DNA from: Promethearchaeota archaeon
Lineage (GTDB): Archaea; Asgardarchaeota; Lokiarchaeia; Sigynarchaeales; SOKP01
Length of the DNA: 5,579 nt
Direction: 5' to 3'
Assembly: GCA_016839845.1 (NCBI GenBank)
Contig: JAEOTL010000005.1
Coordinates: 1 to 5,579 of the forward strand
Shown here: positions 1 to 5,579 of the stretch, piece after piece
Position numbering within the stretch: the first letter of the stretch is position 1
How the letters are laid out: each line of letters opens with the position of its first letter
Notes under the pieces: model-generated
The model's database searches: none
What the model was told of the DNA's origin: nothing
Seen by the model: the letters and a program-made list of their open reading frames with translations, nothing else
Made by a program: the position numbers and the translations under genes

Positions 1-340
1 CCGAATACCCCCCCTCAGCTTTAATTCTCCAACCAGCAAACTGAGAAGCTAAAGTAGAAAGCGCAGGATGGTCTGTTTGAACATAAACCGAAGGCAAAAC
101 AACATCCTCATATTGAATAGGTAAAATCTTTACCTGACCATATCCACCCAAACAAATCTCAGTAACAATCTTACCAGCAAGAAAACCGCCCTTCGCCTCC
201 AAACCAGCATCCACCAAAGTCGCACCAGACTTGGTCTTCTCAACCAAAACACGATACTCTTCTGCATTCTCACAGAGTTTCTCAAATATCTTAAAAGCTG
301 AAAGATTCAGGTTTATCTTCGATGAGCCCACCACAGACAC
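1..340 (-). CDS. mch: Methenyltetrahydromethanopterin cyclohydrolase, N-terminal part (runs off the left edge)
   Basis: The reverse strand reads open from 340 to the window edge, about 113 codons. Mch interconverts 5,10-methenyl- and 5-formyl-tetrahydromethanopterin in the cytoplasm, a step of methanogenesis and of the archaeal C1/Wood-Ljungdahl branch. Recognition rests on the family signature near residues 90-113, TDHPALSTLASQFAGWRIK followed by A-E-G-G-Y, which lines up with the well-known TDHPAxSTLAxQxAGW block just before the GSGPAR region (outside the window). The earlier VDAGLEAKGGFLAGK and EICLGG blocks also fit the family. The start is uncertain: GTG codons lie in frame at 340, 334 and 331, and a GAGGTG Shine-Dalgarno-like stretch (343-338) would best serve 331, giving M-G-S-S-K-I-N-L-N. 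An in-frame stop lies upstream. The piece looks richer in G and C than the rest of the window. The 3' end and the catalytic centre are not visible. The family call is strong. Confidence 0.9.
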   Translation of the reverse strand, partial: MSVVGSSKINLNLSAFKIFEKLCENAEEYRVLVEKTKSGATLVDAGLEAKGGFLAGKIVTEICLGGYGQVKILPIQYEDVVLPSVYVQTDHPALSTLASQFAGWRIKAEGGYS

Positions 341-399
341 CTCAGTTACTCTAAGTAGACAATAATCAATTTACAGGATAGAATAAGGTTTTCCCCAAA

Positions 400-412
400 A
401 AATATAAAAATT
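400..412 (-). promoter_or_regulatory. Possible TATA box for mch
   Basis: On the reverse strand an AT-only stretch containing TTTTTATATT lies about 60 bases before the mch start codons. An archaeal transcription start some 25 bases downstream would leave a leader of roughly 40 bases that includes the GAGGTG site. The whole stretch 397-420 is AT-only, so the exact box cannot be fixed by eye. It overlaps the left arm of a weak inverted repeat. Confidence 0.35.
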
Positions 413-500
413 TAAATAAAAACAGGACCTAATTCTATTTTTGGGTTAATTATCTGAAGTTTTTATCATTTGGGACTTCTGTTTCTCCAAAAAAACTCTT

Positions 501-510
501 AGCTATAATC
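501..510 (+). promoter_or_regulatory. Possible TATA box for the metallopeptidase gene
   Basis: AGCTATAATC is the best TATA-like element before the ATG at 573. It predicts transcription starting near 530-535 and a leader of about 40 bases. The position is only suggestive in such AT-rich DNA. Confidence 0.25.
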
Positions 511-572
511 CTTATCAACTCTGGTATTCTTGTGTTGTATCCGAATAGAATCAAGATGGTAAGTGGATTTTA

Positions 573-1634
573 ATGAATAACTCAATATATGGGAAAAAAA
601 TAAGAGAAAAATCAGTAAGCGGACGTTATAGAAGTTCTGGAAGGCTCTCTCTTGAGTTACGTGTGGATATCGATGGTTATCGACCAATGAACAAAGTAAG
701 TGGAGATTTTTTCATAACTAGAGGAAAAACTAGGTATATTGGCTCTTTTATATCAGATATAACCAAGAAACCAAAAATAAAATCTGCATATGTGGTCTTG
801 GAAGGAAAATGCAAGTTCACATGGAATGCTTATTTTTCAAAGATTCGAGTCATAATACAGTGCAAACCAAAAAAGTCATCTCCAAAAAAAGCGATCGTTC
901 AATTTCTCAGCGAAGAGGGAACACTTGGAGGGAAATATACTTGTGATTTTGAATCTGGCTACTTTAGAACTGTTCAATACGAACAAGATGTTGAAGAAGG
1001 CGTTAAGCCCTTTGACTTTTACAATACAAGTTCCTTGGAAGGCGGAGGACCTGATCGTAAACTATCTGTAGAGACTGCGTTTGCTGAAGCTGGAATTGAA
1101 TTTCAAAGAATGCCTTCTAACACAATTAATTCTCAAGAAGAATGGGGAGATAGTGATTTGCAGAATGCAATGAAAGAACATTTTAGTCTTTTAGAGGATG
1201 TACCACAGTGGAAAGTTTGGTTATTTGTTGCAAATAGACATGAAATGGGATCTGGAAAGAAAGGTGTGATGCTTAATGGAGAAAAAAGACCAAGACAAGG
1301 CTGTGCAGTATTTCATAGTGGTATAGATGGTTTAGAACCTATTGCATTAAGAGAACAACTGTGGACTTATGTCCATGAATTAGGACATTGTTTTAATCTT
1401 TTGCATTCATTTCAGAAAGCTAGAGCTGATCCTACAATTGAGAATCGACCATATGCATTGTCATGGATGAATTTACCACTGTATTATCCTGGGGGGAGTT
1501 CTGAATATTGGAAAAATTTTCTATTCCAGTTCGATGATGAGGAAGTTATTCATTTGCGACATGGATTTAGGAATGATGTAATAATGGGTGGAAAAGATTT
1601 CATAGGTTTTAAACTTGAATCTTTTGATGATTAA
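573..1634 (+). CDS. Metzincin-type zinc metallopeptidase-like protein, cytoplasmic
   Basis: This 353-residue protein has the zinc-binding site HELGHCFNLLH at residues 268-278, matching HExxHxxxxxH: H268, H272 and H278 would bind zinc and E269 would be the catalytic base. A candidate Met-turn follows at M299 in ALSWMNLP, about 21 residues later, as expected of metzincins. Residues 24-165 look beta-rich and begin with RLSLELRVDIDG. A conserved-looking C-terminal block contains HLRHGF (327-332) and MGG. The overall pattern resembles uncharacterised bacterial proteins that pair an N-terminal beta domain with this site, recalled from memory rather than searched. There is no signal peptide or membrane segment, so it probably acts inside the cell. 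The usual metzincin glycine (HExxHxxGxxH) is Asn275. ATG 573 is the only good start before the conserved part, with no strong ribosome site. It stands alone, divergent from mch. The substrate is unknown. The zinc-site call is firm; peptidase activity is inferred. Confidence 0.82.
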   Translation: MNNSIYGKKIREKSVSGRYRSSGRLSLELRVDIDGYRPMNKVSGDFFITRGKTRYIGSFISDITKKPKIKSAYVVLEGKCKFTWNAYFSKIRVIIQCKPKKSSPKKAIVQFLSEEGTLGGKYTCDFESGYFRTVQYEQDVEEGVKPFDFYNTSSLEGGGPDRKLSVETAFAEAGIEFQRMPSNTINSQEEWGDSDLQNAMKEHFSLLEDVPQWKVWLFVANRHEMGSGKKGVMLNGEKRPRQGCAVFHSGIDGLEPIALREQLWTYVHELGHCFNLLHSFQKARADPTIENRPYALSWMNLPLYYPGGSSEYWKNFLFQFDDEEVIHLRHGFRNDVIMGGKDFIGFKLESFDD

Positions 1635-1758
1635 TTTGTATTGTATCCAAAATTATATTTTAAACTATTTTTTGATTATTAGAACCGTTAGTTATTGCAA
1701 AAAGAATATGGGAAAAAGTAGCAGATAAGAAAACTAATTTTGTAAGAGTGTTTAATTT
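1635..1758. terminator. Convergent spacer with T-rich stretches on both strands, likely termination zone
   Basis: The metallopeptidase and reductase genes converge on this 124-base spacer. On the plus strand a run of six T at 1668-1673 lies about 34 bases after the stop at 1634. On the minus strand two runs of five T (complement of 1699-1703 and 1713-1717) lie 40-60 bases after the reductase stop. Archaeal terminators are often simple T tracts, so this is plausible. No stable hairpin was seen. Confidence 0.3.
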
Positions 1759-2778
1759 TTATACATCGATAGATTTTCTAGCTAATAAAATCATGAGTGT
1801 TGAGTTAACTGGATCGTAAAATGCTTCTTTTTTCTTGCATTGTCTCTTGAGTTTGTTTCCATATTTTTCTTTCCATAGATTATCATATGATTTTACTTCA
1901 TTCTTCTTTATTGTTTCAGCTGCTAGTTTTCCTCCCCATAATGCATACAGAATTCCTCCCCCTGATATAGGGTCAACGTGTCCTGCTGCATCTCCAACTA
2001 AAATCCAGTTTTTACCAGCACACGGTAAATCAAAAAACTCAGGATTGTTTGCGGACGGAAGCATTGCTGCGTATCTTGAAATAATATTGATTTTGGCGCA
2101 ATATTGGGCAATAAAGTCATCCAAGAAGTTTTTTAGTCTACTACCATACTTTAGCTCACTTCCTATACCGATACTGTAGCAATTCTTTCGAGGAAACACC
2201 CAGATGTAGCCTGGAATTTCTCCTAGATATTTGATCATTGCTTGTTCTTTTTTACTACTAGTTGCTAGGTATCCGTAAGTGAGCGCTAGATTCTCTTTTG
2301 AAATAGAACCTACTGTTTTAAGTCGAACTAAGCTGTTTACTCCATCAGCACCAACAAGAATTTTTGTGGATAGTGATCTTTTGTTGGTTTTTATATTCCA
2401 TTGTTTTCCTTTCTTTTGGATGTCAATAACTTTTTCTTTAATTACCTTTGATCCTTTTCTTATTGCCATTTCAAGAATTTTTTCATCAAAATATCGTCTT
2501 GAAATACCAAATCCATTTTTATACCAATTTGTTAACACTTGATTGTTTGTGCAAGTTATTAATTTGAAACCTGGAAAAGTATAGCCTTCTGAGCGGAACT
2601 TTTCTAAGAACGGGAACTTTTCTATGCTTAGTGGAGATATCCCTCCGCCACAAGGTTTTTCTCTTGGATGAGTGTGATCAAAAATTATAGGGTAGACGCC
2701 AAGTCTTGCGAGTTCTACTGCACAATATGCTCCTGCAGGTCCACCACCGATAATCACAACATCTTCAACTTGTTTCAT
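1759..2778 (-). CDS. Geranylgeranyl reductase family FAD-dependent oxidoreductase
   Basis: This 339-residue flavoprotein belongs to the geranylgeranyl reductase family, which saturates double bonds of isoprenoid chains: archaeal ether-lipid cores, quinone tails or geranylgeranyl diphosphate. Visible motifs in order are the dinucleotide-binding VIIGGGPAG at 8-16 with acidic D34 closing the second strand, PCGGGIS at 42-48 with the family's conserved cysteine C43, GADG at 143-146, the substrate-side motif YIWVFPRK at 191-198 (family form YxWxFPK), and the FAD-binding GDAAGHVDPISGGGI at 262-276. It is shorter than the roughly 390-450 residues common for archaeal digeranylgeranylglycerophospholipid reductases, mainly at the C-terminus, so the exact substrate is open. 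The ATG at 2778 has a TATA-like box about 26 bases upstream, suggesting a leaderless or very short-leader transcript. It diverges from an atypical prenyl synthase gene, supporting an isoprenoid role. The family call is strong; the substrate is inferred. Confidence 0.92.
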   Translation of the reverse strand: MKQVEDVVIIGGGPAGAYCAVELARLGVYPIIFDHTHPREKPCGGGISPLSIEKFPFLEKFRSEGYTFPGFKLITCTNNQVLTNWYKNGFGISRRYFDEKILEMAIRKGSKVIKEKVIDIQKKGKQWNIKTNKRSLSTKILVGADGVNSLVRLKTVGSISKENLALTYGYLATSSKKEQAMIKYLGEIPGYIWVFPRKNCYSIGIGSELKYGSRLKNFLDDFIAQYCAKINIISRYAAMLPSANNPEFFDLPCAGKNWILVGDAAGHVDPISGGGILYALWGGKLAAETIKKNEVKSYDNLWKEKYGNKLKRQCKKKEAFYDPVNSTLMILLARKSIDV

Positions 2779-2800
2779 GAGTCCTACTTAAGCTTAGAAG

Positions 2801-2810
2801 TATAAATAAT
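2801..2810 (-). promoter_or_regulatory. TATA box for the reductase gene, leaderless spacing
   Basis: The reverse strand reads ATTATTTATA here, centred about 26 bases before the ATG whose first base is 2778. That is the usual archaeal distance between TATA box and transcription start, so transcription would begin at or next to the start codon. The absence of a clear Shine-Dalgarno site agrees. Confidence 0.5.
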
Positions 2811-2871
2811 AATTTATGTACCTAGCAATGTTATCTATTTTAGAATCTGTTTTCCTAAAATGGTACAAATG

Positions 2872-2904
2872 TTCTTACAAATTTTCCAGTATTTCTGGTA
2901 AGAA
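2872..2904. repeat. Inverted repeat, possible operator before the prenyl synthase gene
   Basis: TTCTTAC (2872-2878) and GTAAGAA (2898-2904) are perfect reverse complements. Nested inside, CCAG (2886-2889) pairs with CTGG (2895-2898) around a TATTT loop. The right side reads CTGGTAAGAA without interruption, while the left side is TTCTTACCAG with eight extra bases. The right arm touches the A/T-rich presumed promoter of the gene starting at 2938. It could be a regulator-binding site, or an RNA hairpin if transcription starts further upstream. Confidence 0.4.
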
Positions 2905-2914
2905 ATAATAAAAA
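2904..2914 (+). promoter_or_regulatory. Possible TATA box for the prenyl synthase gene
   Basis: The A/T stretch AATAATAAAAA lies about 30 bases before the TTG at 2938, so transcription would start within a few bases of the start codon. There is no recognisable ribosome site between it and the TTG, in keeping with a leaderless message. Confidence 0.3.
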
Positions 2915-2937
2915 AAGTATTAAGTTCTATCTGAAAA

Positions 2938-3999
2938 TTGATAATAGAGGCAACTGCAATATCCGAAACTAAACATCTTGTTTATAGAGAATTGGACGCT
3001 ATTGTCAAAAAAAGAAGTCAACTGATCCTTGAAAGATTCGGGCAAGTATCAATTTCCGGAATAAAAAATCCCAAGCTGCTAGAAGTCTTAGTAGATGTAA
3101 GGAAATATTGGAGTAGGCGTTCTCAATTGTCTAGACCAATTCTTACTACTTTTTCTTGTGAAGCTGTTGGTGGTGAACCTGAATTAACGTATGATGTGGG
3201 GCTTATGTTTACTCTTGCATCTGCAGGATTTGGAATTCATGATGATATTCTGGATAAATCATTCCATAAACATTTAGGTAGATCGACAATTCTGGGTCTC
3301 CATGGTTTCGATATCGCATTATTAGTTGGTGACCTTCTTATCTTTAAAGCTTGGACCATGTTTCATGAAATAATTAGAAAATCTTTAAAACCTATAAGAA
3401 TTGCAGATATAATTGAAGCTTATGGAAATTCTTCTATTGAAATTTGTGAAGCTGAGCTTATGGAATCTTTATGCAGAAGAAATTTGGAGATAGATTTGGA
3501 TTTTTACAAAAATATATTGTGGAAAGCAATGGCTGAAACTGAGGCTTGTACCAAGATTGGAGCGATTATGGGTGATGGTCAAGAAAATGAAATTAAAGTT
3601 TTAGCAGATTTTGGGAGAAGAATTGGTTTCATATCTAGACTGGGAGATGATCTTGAAGATTGTCTTAATATAAAGGCTGATCTTCCCCATAGGATAGAAT
3701 TTGAAAGCATACCTTTACCTTTGCTTTATGCGGCAAAATCTTCAACAGAAAATTATGAAAGTATTAAAAATATTATTGAAAAACCACACGTTTCTCCTTT
3801 GGATGTAAAGACTCTTTTGAAACTTTGTTTTGAGGCTGAAGCTTTTAATTATGTTCATAAGATAGCCAAAAAAAATAGGAAGGAGGCTATTAAGAACCTG
3901 CTCTCCCTTAGACCTTGCAAAGCCCGGAGCATGCTTTCGTTAATGATTCAGAAATATTTTACACGAATTGATGATTTATGTTTATCCGCTTATTCTTGA
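2938..3999 (+). CDS. Trans-isoprenyl diphosphate synthase homologue with altered IPP site
   Basis: This 353-residue protein has the polyprenyl synthetase fold signature. The first Asp-rich motif DDILD is at 102-106 in GIHDDILDKS, and the second, DDLED, is at 237-241. Normal members condense allylic diphosphates with IPP. Here the residues that hold IPP diverge: the usual GGKRxRP block is RSQLSRP (61-67), RRGKPT after the first motif is HLGRST (112-117), the KT motif is ET (200-201), and the Gln before the second motif is replaced in SRLGDD. The loop after the second motif is short and ends in PLPLLYA, a feature I associate with divergent archaeal members. Magnesium-dependent ionisation of an allylic diphosphate looks possible; normal chain elongation is doubtful. 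It may be a cyclase-like enzyme, a partner subunit or a transferase with another acceptor. The start is uncertain: TTG 2938 follows an in-frame stop, and TTG 2992 is an alternative. It diverges from the reductase gene. Confidence 0.85.
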   Translation: MIIEATAISETKHLVYRELDAIVKKRSQLILERFGQVSISGIKNPKLLEVLVDVRKYWSRRSQLSRPILTTFSCEAVGGEPELTYDVGLMFTLASAGFGIHDDILDKSFHKHLGRSTILGLHGFDIALLVGDLLIFKAWTMFHEIIRKSLKPIRIADIIEAYGNSSIEICEAELMESLCRRNLEIDLDFYKNILWKAMAETEACTKIGAIMGDGQENEIKVLADFGRRIGFISRLGDDLEDCLNIKADLPHRIEFESIPLPLLYAAKSSTENYESIKNIIEKPHVSPLDVKTLLKLCFEAEAFNYVHKIAKKNRKEAIKNLLSLRPCKARSMLSLMIQKYFTRIDDLCLSAYS

Positions 4000-4007
4000 T
4001 GTCTATG

Positions 4008-4262
4008 TTACCATCCCGTATCTGCATCTTTGTTTGATATATCGTAATGCTGAAGATAATTCCAAAGCCACTTCCTTCTTGTAGGATTTACTTTAGCATT
4101 TTTAACTGCATTGTCGAATGCACTTTTTGCAGTAGTCATATTGGGTGTTGATTTCTCTAATTCACGAAATACAGCCTGAATAGCAGTGAAATATGGTTCT
4201 TCGAAAAGTTCCGCAACTGCAAAAGCCTTTTCTAAAGCCGAATCACGAGAAGATTTTACCAA
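4008..4262 (-). CDS. Small hypothetical protein, 84 residues
   Basis: I do not recognise this protein. It is soluble, probably all-helical, with no membrane segment, signal peptide or cysteine. Residues 5-36 and 43-57 look amphipathic, and the end has a basic-aromatic patch, RRKWLWNYLQHY at 62-73, that could bind nucleic acid or a partner (inference only). The TTG at 4262 is the likely start because an in-frame TAA lies immediately before it (4265-4263) and GGGAG (4278-4274) sits 11 bases upstream. An ATG at 4271 precedes that TAA, giving an ATG-AAT-TAA mini frame. The gene converges on the prenyl synthase with 8 bases between stops and diverges from the transporter gene. Amino-acid composition looks like a genuine protein rather than an antisense shadow, and no better frame overlaps it. 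Confidence 0.65.
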   Translation of the reverse strand: MVKSSRDSALEKAFAVAELFEEPYFTAIQAVFRELEKSTPNMTTAKSAFDNAVKNAKVNPTRRKWLWNYLQHYDISNKDADTGW

Positions 4263-4295
4263 TTAATTCATTTCTCCCTTTTTTTTATTTAAAAA

Positions 4296-4304
4296 GATAT
4301 ATAC
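4296..4304. promoter_or_regulatory. Near-palindromic TATA element shared by divergent genes
   Basis: GATATATAC reads GTATATATC on the other strand, so both strands offer a TATATA core. Its centre at 4300 is 36 bases from the ATG at 4336 and 38 bases from the TTG at 4262, giving short leaders of about 10 bases in each direction. A second A/T stretch (4285-4295) could instead serve the small gene. Assignment is by spacing only. Confidence 0.4.
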
Positions 4305-4335
4305 AACCTTCATATTTATTAAAATTTGTGTAAAA

Positions 4336-5559
4336 ATGGTATTCAATTTCCTGAAAGCAGACATAACGATTTCATTAAGAAAATTTACTTCAGTAACACT
4401 TCTTACTTCTGGTACCCTTGCCTGGTTTTTCTTAATCAATCTTTACCATGGAGATATGTTAAGAAATATTGACCCAACTAATACTTGGATCTTAGAAGGG
4501 CAAATTGCTTTTTATGGGTTTGCAATTTTTTCTGGACTCCTTGGAAGTCTAATTAATAAAAAAGGTAATCTTAGAATATTTCTTATTTCGTGGGTAGTTT
4601 TAGGATTAATATCCACTATTATGCCACTTTATTTTCAGGGATTTGAGATGATAATTGTAATTAGCATTTTAATGGGATTCTCTTTAGGTTTTGGCTTACC
4701 TGCTAGTTTAGCATTAATTGCAAATTGTACAATTATCGAGGAGAGAGGTAGAGTTTCAGGAGCAACTATTCTAGAAACTTTTATTATTGCATTTCTTGCT
4801 ATCGCGATAATTAGACTTCTAGGCTCAGGAATATTCGCTGTTATTCTTTTGTTGACTTTAGTGAGATCTATTAGTTTTTTTGCATTGCTTCTTGAAAAAT
4901 GTGACTATGCTGAGAAAAAGAAGAGAACTGAATTACTAAAATCAAATTATAAAGAATTTATTTTCTATATTATTCCCTTTGTCGTATTCACTTTAACTGC
5001 TGGATTAGCATCAAATTTAATACCAGATACTGACCCCTATACTTTAGTAGAAAATGCTTCAGCGCCAATTCGCTATGGGTTAATTGGTATTTTCGGCTTA
5101 ATATGGGGAATAATAGCTGATCGGTTTGGTCGAAAATGGCCAATTTTCACTGGACTTATAATTTTAGGTGTGAGTTTTGCTCTTTTAGGTTTTGCATTTT
5201 CCCCAGATATAGCATATATCTACTTTTTATCATCAGGAATTGCTTGGGGTTCATTTCTATCAATTTATCTAGTAATACCAGGTGATCTCTCAACTGTTGC
5301 TTCAAGAGAAAAATATTATGCTTTAGGAACATTATCTCCAATTGTTGTCCTATTTGCTGTAACTTTTATTGGAGGAATCGCTACAGATTTTCCTGTAAGT
5401 GCGTTTATTCAAATATTAAGTATTTTTCTTTTTATTTCAATTATTCCAGTACTTCGAGCTAAAGAAACTTTGCAAGAATCAAAAATACGCAAAAGAAAAA
5501 TGAAAGAATACACAAATAAACTGGGAAAGATTATACAAGAATCAAAAGAAGAAACTTGA
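4336..5559 (+). CDS. Major facilitator superfamily (MFS) transporter, 12 membrane helices
   Basis: This 407-residue integral membrane protein shows about twelve hydrophobic segments, roughly at 17-36, 52-74, 80-98, 103-131, 142-162, 164-187, 207-229, 244-262, 268-288, 292-316, 327-348 and 354-374, in the six-plus-six MFS layout with a charged central loop at 188-206 (EKKKRTELLK). MFS motif A is clear in the second half, GIIADRFGRK at 258-267 between helices 8 and 9. The matching loop in the first half is degenerate (GSLINKKGNLR). EERGRVSGA at 135-143, before helix 5, also fits the fold. The C-terminus is a highly charged tail (375-407) rich in Lys and Glu, presumably cytoplasmic. The substrate cannot be read from the sequence; drug, metabolite or sugar export or import are all possible. 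The ATG at 4336 has no Shine-Dalgarno site, and a TATA-like element about 36 bases upstream fits a short leader. It is transcribed away from the small gene at 4008-4262. Confidence 0.88.
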   Translation: MVFNFLKADITISLRKFTSVTLLTSGTLAWFFLINLYHGDMLRNIDPTNTWILEGQIAFYGFAIFSGLLGSLINKKGNLRIFLISWVVLGLISTIMPLYFQGFEMIIVISILMGFSLGFGLPASLALIANCTIIEERGRVSGATILETFIIAFLAIAIIRLLGSGIFAVILLLTLVRSISFFALLLEKCDYAEKKKRTELLKSNYKEFIFYIIPFVVFTLTAGLASNLIPDTDPYTLVENASAPIRYGLIGIFGLIWGIIADRFGRKWPIFTGLIILGVSFALLGFAFSPDIAYIYFLSSGIAWGSFLSIYLVIPGDLSTVASREKYYALGTLSPIVVLFAVTFIGGIATDFPVSAFIQILSIFLFISIIPVLRAKETLQESKIRKRKMKEYTNKLGKIIQESKEET

Positions 5560-5579
5560 TATTTTCGAATTAATTTATA

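Larger units (their letters stand above)
341..572. other. Divergent intergenic region between mch and the metallopeptidase gene
   Basis: This AT-rich spacer of 232 bases holds the presumed promoters of two divergent genes. A TATA-like AGCTATAATC lies at 501-510, about 65 bases before the metallopeptidase ATG. An imperfect inverted repeat is formed by CCCCAAAAAATA (393-404) and TATTTTTGGG (436-445), with one base bulged. No tRNA-like fold and no open reading frame with a credible product was seen. Confidence 0.5.

Noticed and set aside
499..687. Minus-strand open frame of 62 codons
   Set aside because: It overlaps the start of the metallopeptidase gene on the opposite strand and shows no family features. 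Its hydrophobic middle comes from the AT-rich DNA.
1835..2179. Plus-strand open frame of 114 codons
   Set aside because: It is wholly antisense to the reductase gene, whose FAD and substrate motifs are clear. Its translation is rich in Ser, Phe and Pro in the manner of a shadow frame.
2279..2542. Plus-strand open frame of 87 codons
   Set aside because: It lies antisense inside the reductase gene, with no recognisable motif and shadow-like composition.
2779..2937. Small RNA gene or riboswitch in the divergent region
   Set aside because: Apart from one short inverted repeat there is no long pairing or conserved aptamer-like pattern. The region is adequately explained by two promoters.
3990..4020. 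Terminator hairpin between the convergent prenyl synthase and small gene
   Set aside because: Only 8 bases separate the two stops, and neither a hairpin nor a T run is visible there. Termination must occur inside the opposing genes or not at this point.
5156..5341. Minus-strand open frame of 61 codons
   Set aside because: It is antisense to helices 9-11 of the transporter. The Leu- and Lys-rich translation is expected from the complement of membrane-segment codons.

Overview
The window looks like a piece of an AT-rich archaeal chromosome. Three things point that way. The left edge carries the start of a methenyl-tetrahydromethanopterin cyclohydrolase (Mch), an enzyme of tetrahydromethanopterin-linked C1 metabolism. 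The middle carries a geranylgeranyl-reductase family flavoprotein next to a trans-prenyltransferase homologue, a typical archaeal isoprenoid pairing. Several starts are GTG or TTG, with TATA-like boxes 25 to 40 bases upstream and few clear Shine-Dalgarno sites. An anaerobic TACK-type lineage such as Bathyarchaeia would fit, but this is a guess that the sequence alone does not settle.

Layout, left to right. Positions 1-340 (-): 5' part of mch, running off the window. Positions 341-572: divergent intergenic region with TATA-like boxes and a weak inverted repeat. Positions 573-1634 (+): zinc metallopeptidase-like protein with a metzincin-type HExxHxxxxxH site. Positions 1635-1758: convergent spacer. 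Positions 1759-2778 (-): geranylgeranyl reductase family protein. Positions 2779-2937: divergent promoter region with a notable inverted repeat. Positions 2938-3999 (+): trans-isoprenyl diphosphate synthase homologue that keeps both Asp-rich motifs but has lost most of the isopentenyl-diphosphate (IPP) site. Positions 4008-4262 (-): unrecognised 84-residue protein, convergent with the previous gene and only 8 bases away. Positions 4263-4335: divergent promoter region. Positions 4336-5559 (+): twelve-helix major facilitator superfamily (MFS) transporter. The last 20 bases hold nothing recognisable.

No two adjacent genes share a strand, so there is no operon here and any functional link must come from shared promoter regions. 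The best candidate link is the reductase and the atypical prenyl synthase, which diverge from a 159-base region. Together they could make or saturate an isoprenoid chain. The prenyl synthase is the most interesting object in the window: its motif pattern resembles an enzyme that ionises an allylic diphosphate without canonical IPP condensation, or a non-catalytic partner subunit. No tRNA, rRNA, CRISPR array or insertion sequence was seen.
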